This document shows, piece after piece, positions 6,505 through 7,404 of a DNA stretch of 7,404 nucleotides. The stretch covers positions 1-7,404 of the forward strand of contig MVCS01000054.1 in the NCBI GenBank assembly GCA_002049885.1. The letters run 5' to 3'. The notes under the pieces are model-generated. The model searched no databases. It had not been told where the DNA came from and was given only the letters and a program-made list of their open reading frames with translations. This stretch comes from Planctomycetales bacterium 4484_123 (lineage in GTDB: Bacteria > Planctomycetota > Phycisphaerae > SM23-33). Position numbers and translations under genes: made by a program. Every line of letters starts with the position of its first letter. Positions within the stretch are counted from its first letter, which is position 1.

Positions 6505-6552
6505 AAAAAAAACGGCGCCGAACGGCCAGCCGGCGGACTCGCCGTTCGGCGC
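6505..6552 (-). terminator. Intrinsic terminator for the PEP-CTERM gene
   Basis: The arms GCGCCGAACGGC (6515-6526) and GCCGTTCGGCGC (6541-6552) form a perfect 12-bp stem with a 14-nt loop. Read on the minus strand, the stem is followed after 2 nt by eight U (6512-6505), a textbook rho-independent terminator. It lies about 100 nt past the PEP-CTERM stop. On the plus strand the stem is followed by TATTGATGG, so termination in that direction should be weak. Confidence 0.9.
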
Positions 6553-6559
6553 TATTGAT

Positions 6560-6578
6560 GGCCCGGTCTGGCCGGGCC
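6560..6578. repeat. Short inverted repeat in the convergent region
   Basis: GGCCCGG (6560-6566) and CCGGGCC (6572-6578) form a 7-bp stem with a 5-nt loop. There is no T run on either side. It lies between the minus-strand terminator and the palindrome nearer the PEP-CTERM stop. Confidence 0.45.
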
Positions 6579-6610
6579 CAACACACCGGTCGGGAAGGCG
6601 GGAAAGACCT

Positions 6611-6632
6611 CACCGGCCCACGTGGGCCGGTG
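6611..6632. repeat. Perfect 22-bp palindrome downstream of the PEP-CTERM gene
   Basis: CACCGGCCCAC (6611-6621) is followed directly by its exact reverse complement (6622-6632), giving a 22-bp perfect palindrome centred on CACGTG. A wobble and one more pair could extend it to 6609-6634 in RNA. It starts 23 nt after the PEP-CTERM stop and has no adjacent T run. It could be an mRNA 3' hairpin or a dimeric protein-binding site. Confidence 0.6.
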
Positions 6633-6655
6633 GGCTGCCTCTCTGCGGTTGCGGG

Positions 6656-7288
6656 TTACCGCCCCTTGGTTCTGGCCCTGCGAAACAGCAGCACGCCAGC
6701 TCCGAAACAGACGATGGCGAAGCTGCCAGGCTCGGGCGTGGGGATTTCCTTGAGGTAGAAGACGGCGCCCTCACCGCCGCTGTGGGCGATACGGATGCCG
6801 CTGAAGTGCACCACCCCGCCGGCAGGAACCGGACCGCCAAGGAAGTCTATTTGCGAGCCGCTGGCGGCCGCCGGCGCACCGAACAGGTCGCTGCTGACGC
6901 CGGAGAGCTCCACGAAGGTGGCGCCAGCAGGTGGCGGCAGGAAGGGCACCTGGGGCGGGTTGACCAGCACGAAGTGGAAGTCACCCCAGGCCAACCCGGT
7001 GGAGTTTATCACCTCCTCGCCGTCGCCGGCGTGAACCAGGTAGATATCCTTGCCGAGGTCGTTATCCTGCAACGTGAACTCCAGCACCAGGGGCGCGCCG
7101 ACCATCTCGGGCACCTTGAACTCCTTCTGGAGACTCACCTCGATATGGTCGCCCACCAGGTTGACGGCCCAATCGGCCGCCGCCCATGAGGCGTCGGGCT
7201 CGACCTGTTTGATGACCAGCGCGCTGGCCGGGCCAGCGATCATGAACAGCGCCAGGGCTGCTGCAATGAGCATACGCATCAGGTGCAT
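6656..7288 (-). CDS. PEP-CTERM sorting-domain exported protein
   Basis: This 210-residue protein begins with a signal peptide (MHLMR, then hydrophobic MLIAAALALFMIAG, likely cut after ASA at residue 23). It ends in a PEP-CTERM anchor: the PEP motif at 185-187, a hydrophobic helix (FAIVCFGAGVLLF), then a basic tail (RRARTKGR). Such tails direct secreted proteins to exosortase, which cleaves at PEP during export to the cell surface. The middle, about residues 24-180, is beta-rich with alternating hydrophobic strands, and I do not recognise a named family there. Two starts are plausible. The ATG at 7288 is served by GGAGG 8 nt away, and the ATG at 7279 is served by AGGAGG 9 nt away. A GTG at 7309 is less likely. 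A second PEP-CTERM gene ends 38 nt upstream on the same strand, so the two are probably cotranscribed, and a strong terminator follows. No exosortase gene is in the window. Confidence 0.85.
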   Translation of the reverse strand: MHLMRMLIAAALALFMIAGPASALVIKQVEPDASWAAADWAVNLVGDHIEVSLQKEFKVPEMVGAPLVLEFTLQDNDLGKDIYLVHAGDGEEVINSTGLAWGDFHFVLVNPPQVPFLPPPAGATFVELSGVSSDLFGAPAAASGSQIDFLGGPVPAGGVVHFSGIRIAHSGGEGAVFYLKEIPTPEPGSFAIVCFGAGVLLFRRARTKGR

Positions 7289-7301
7289 CCTCCTCTCCTC
7301 C
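7289..7301 (-). promoter_or_regulatory. Double ribosome binding site before the PEP-CTERM gene
   Basis: On the minus strand this reads GGAGGAGAGGAGG, two overlapping Shine-Dalgarno cores. The outer one suits the ATG at 7288 and the inner one suits the ATG at 7279. The start is therefore ambiguous by three residues, but the signal peptide is intact either way. Confidence 0.7.
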
Positions 7302-7321
7302 GGCCTCACCGGCGGACGCGC

Positions 7322-7336
7322 CCGCGTCAGACGCGG
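7322..7336. repeat. Small hairpin over the stop codon of the upstream PEP-CTERM gene
   Basis: CCGCGT (7322-7327) and ACGCGG (7331-7336) pair around a 3-nt loop that holds part of the TGA stop codon (7327-7329). There is no T run, so it is not an intrinsic terminator, which fits read-through into the next PEP-CTERM gene. Confidence 0.35.
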
Positions 7337-7404
7337 CGGGGCCTCTTCTTGGTCAACAGCAGCACCGCCCCAAGACCCAGCACTGCCAGGCTGGCGGGCT
7401 CGGG
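7327..7404 (-). CDS. C-terminal tail of a second PEP-CTERM protein, cut by window edge
   Basis: The last 25 codons of a minus-strand gene enter from the right edge and end at a TGA at 7327. The peptide starts with PEPASLAVLGLGAV, continues with the hydrophobic LLL and ends in the basic tail TKKRPRRV: a complete PEP-CTERM anchor of PEP motif, membrane helix and positive tail. EPASLAVLGLGA-type tails are very common in planctomycete PEP-CTERM proteins. The body of the protein lies outside the window, so its function cannot be told. The next PEP-CTERM gene begins 38 nt downstream, which indicates a tandem pair. Confidence 0.8.
   Translation of the reverse strand, partial: PEPASLAVLGLGAVLLLTKKRPRRV

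Noticed and set aside
6368..7189. Plus-strand frame running through the convergent region and opposite the PEP-CTERM gene
   Set aside because: It crosses the terminator and several hairpins, has low-complexity content, and opposes a protein with signal peptide and PEP-CTERM anchor.
1..7404. Defence system, prophage, insertion sequence, CRISPR array or tRNA gene
   Set aside because: Looked for on both strands. No integrase or transposase motif, no regularly spaced direct repeats and no tRNA-like cloverleaf were seen; the genes are mostly housekeeping or envelope-related.

Overview
The window is GC-rich bacterial DNA that is almost fully coding. The organism is probably a planctomycete or a close relative, perhaps of the Phycisphaerae type. 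This is inferred from two adjacent PEP-CTERM protein genes, a variant Dus enzyme, a secreted transglutaminase-family protein and a PAS-PP2C phosphatase. No 16S or other marker gene is present to fix the taxonomy.

Left part (1-2450, minus strand): an apparent operon read leftward, rimO (ribosomal protein S12 methylthiotransferase), pgsA (phosphatidylglycerophosphate synthase) and pgpA (phosphatidylglycerophosphatase A, cut by the left edge). PgsA and PgpA carry out the last two steps of phosphatidylglycerol synthesis. A 107-bp divergent region (2451-2557) separates this operon from the rightward genes. It contains two outward-facing -10-like hexamers, each 9-10 nt from a start codon, and an 8-C tract.

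Middle part (2558-6453, plus strand): a tRNA-dihydrouridine synthase (dus), then after a 132-nt gap an exported transglutaminase-fold protein with an intact Cys-His-Asp triad, then 47 nt later a cytoplasmic PAS-coiled-coil-PP2C (SpoIIE/RsbU-type) phosphatase. The last two are probably cotranscribed.

Right part (6454-7404): a 202-nt convergent intergenic region with four strong inverted repeats. One of them is a textbook intrinsic terminator for the minus strand (12-bp perfect stem followed by eight U). Beyond it lie two tandem minus-strand PEP-CTERM genes: a complete small exported protein and, at the right edge, only the C-terminal tail of a second one. PEP-CTERM proteins are processed by exosortase in the envelope; no exosortase gene is visible here.

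I see no rRNA, tRNA, CRISPR array, insertion sequence or phage gene. I do not see a convincing new multi-gene system. The most notable points are the close divergent promoter arrangement, the structured convergent region and the secreted transglutaminase/PP2C pair.
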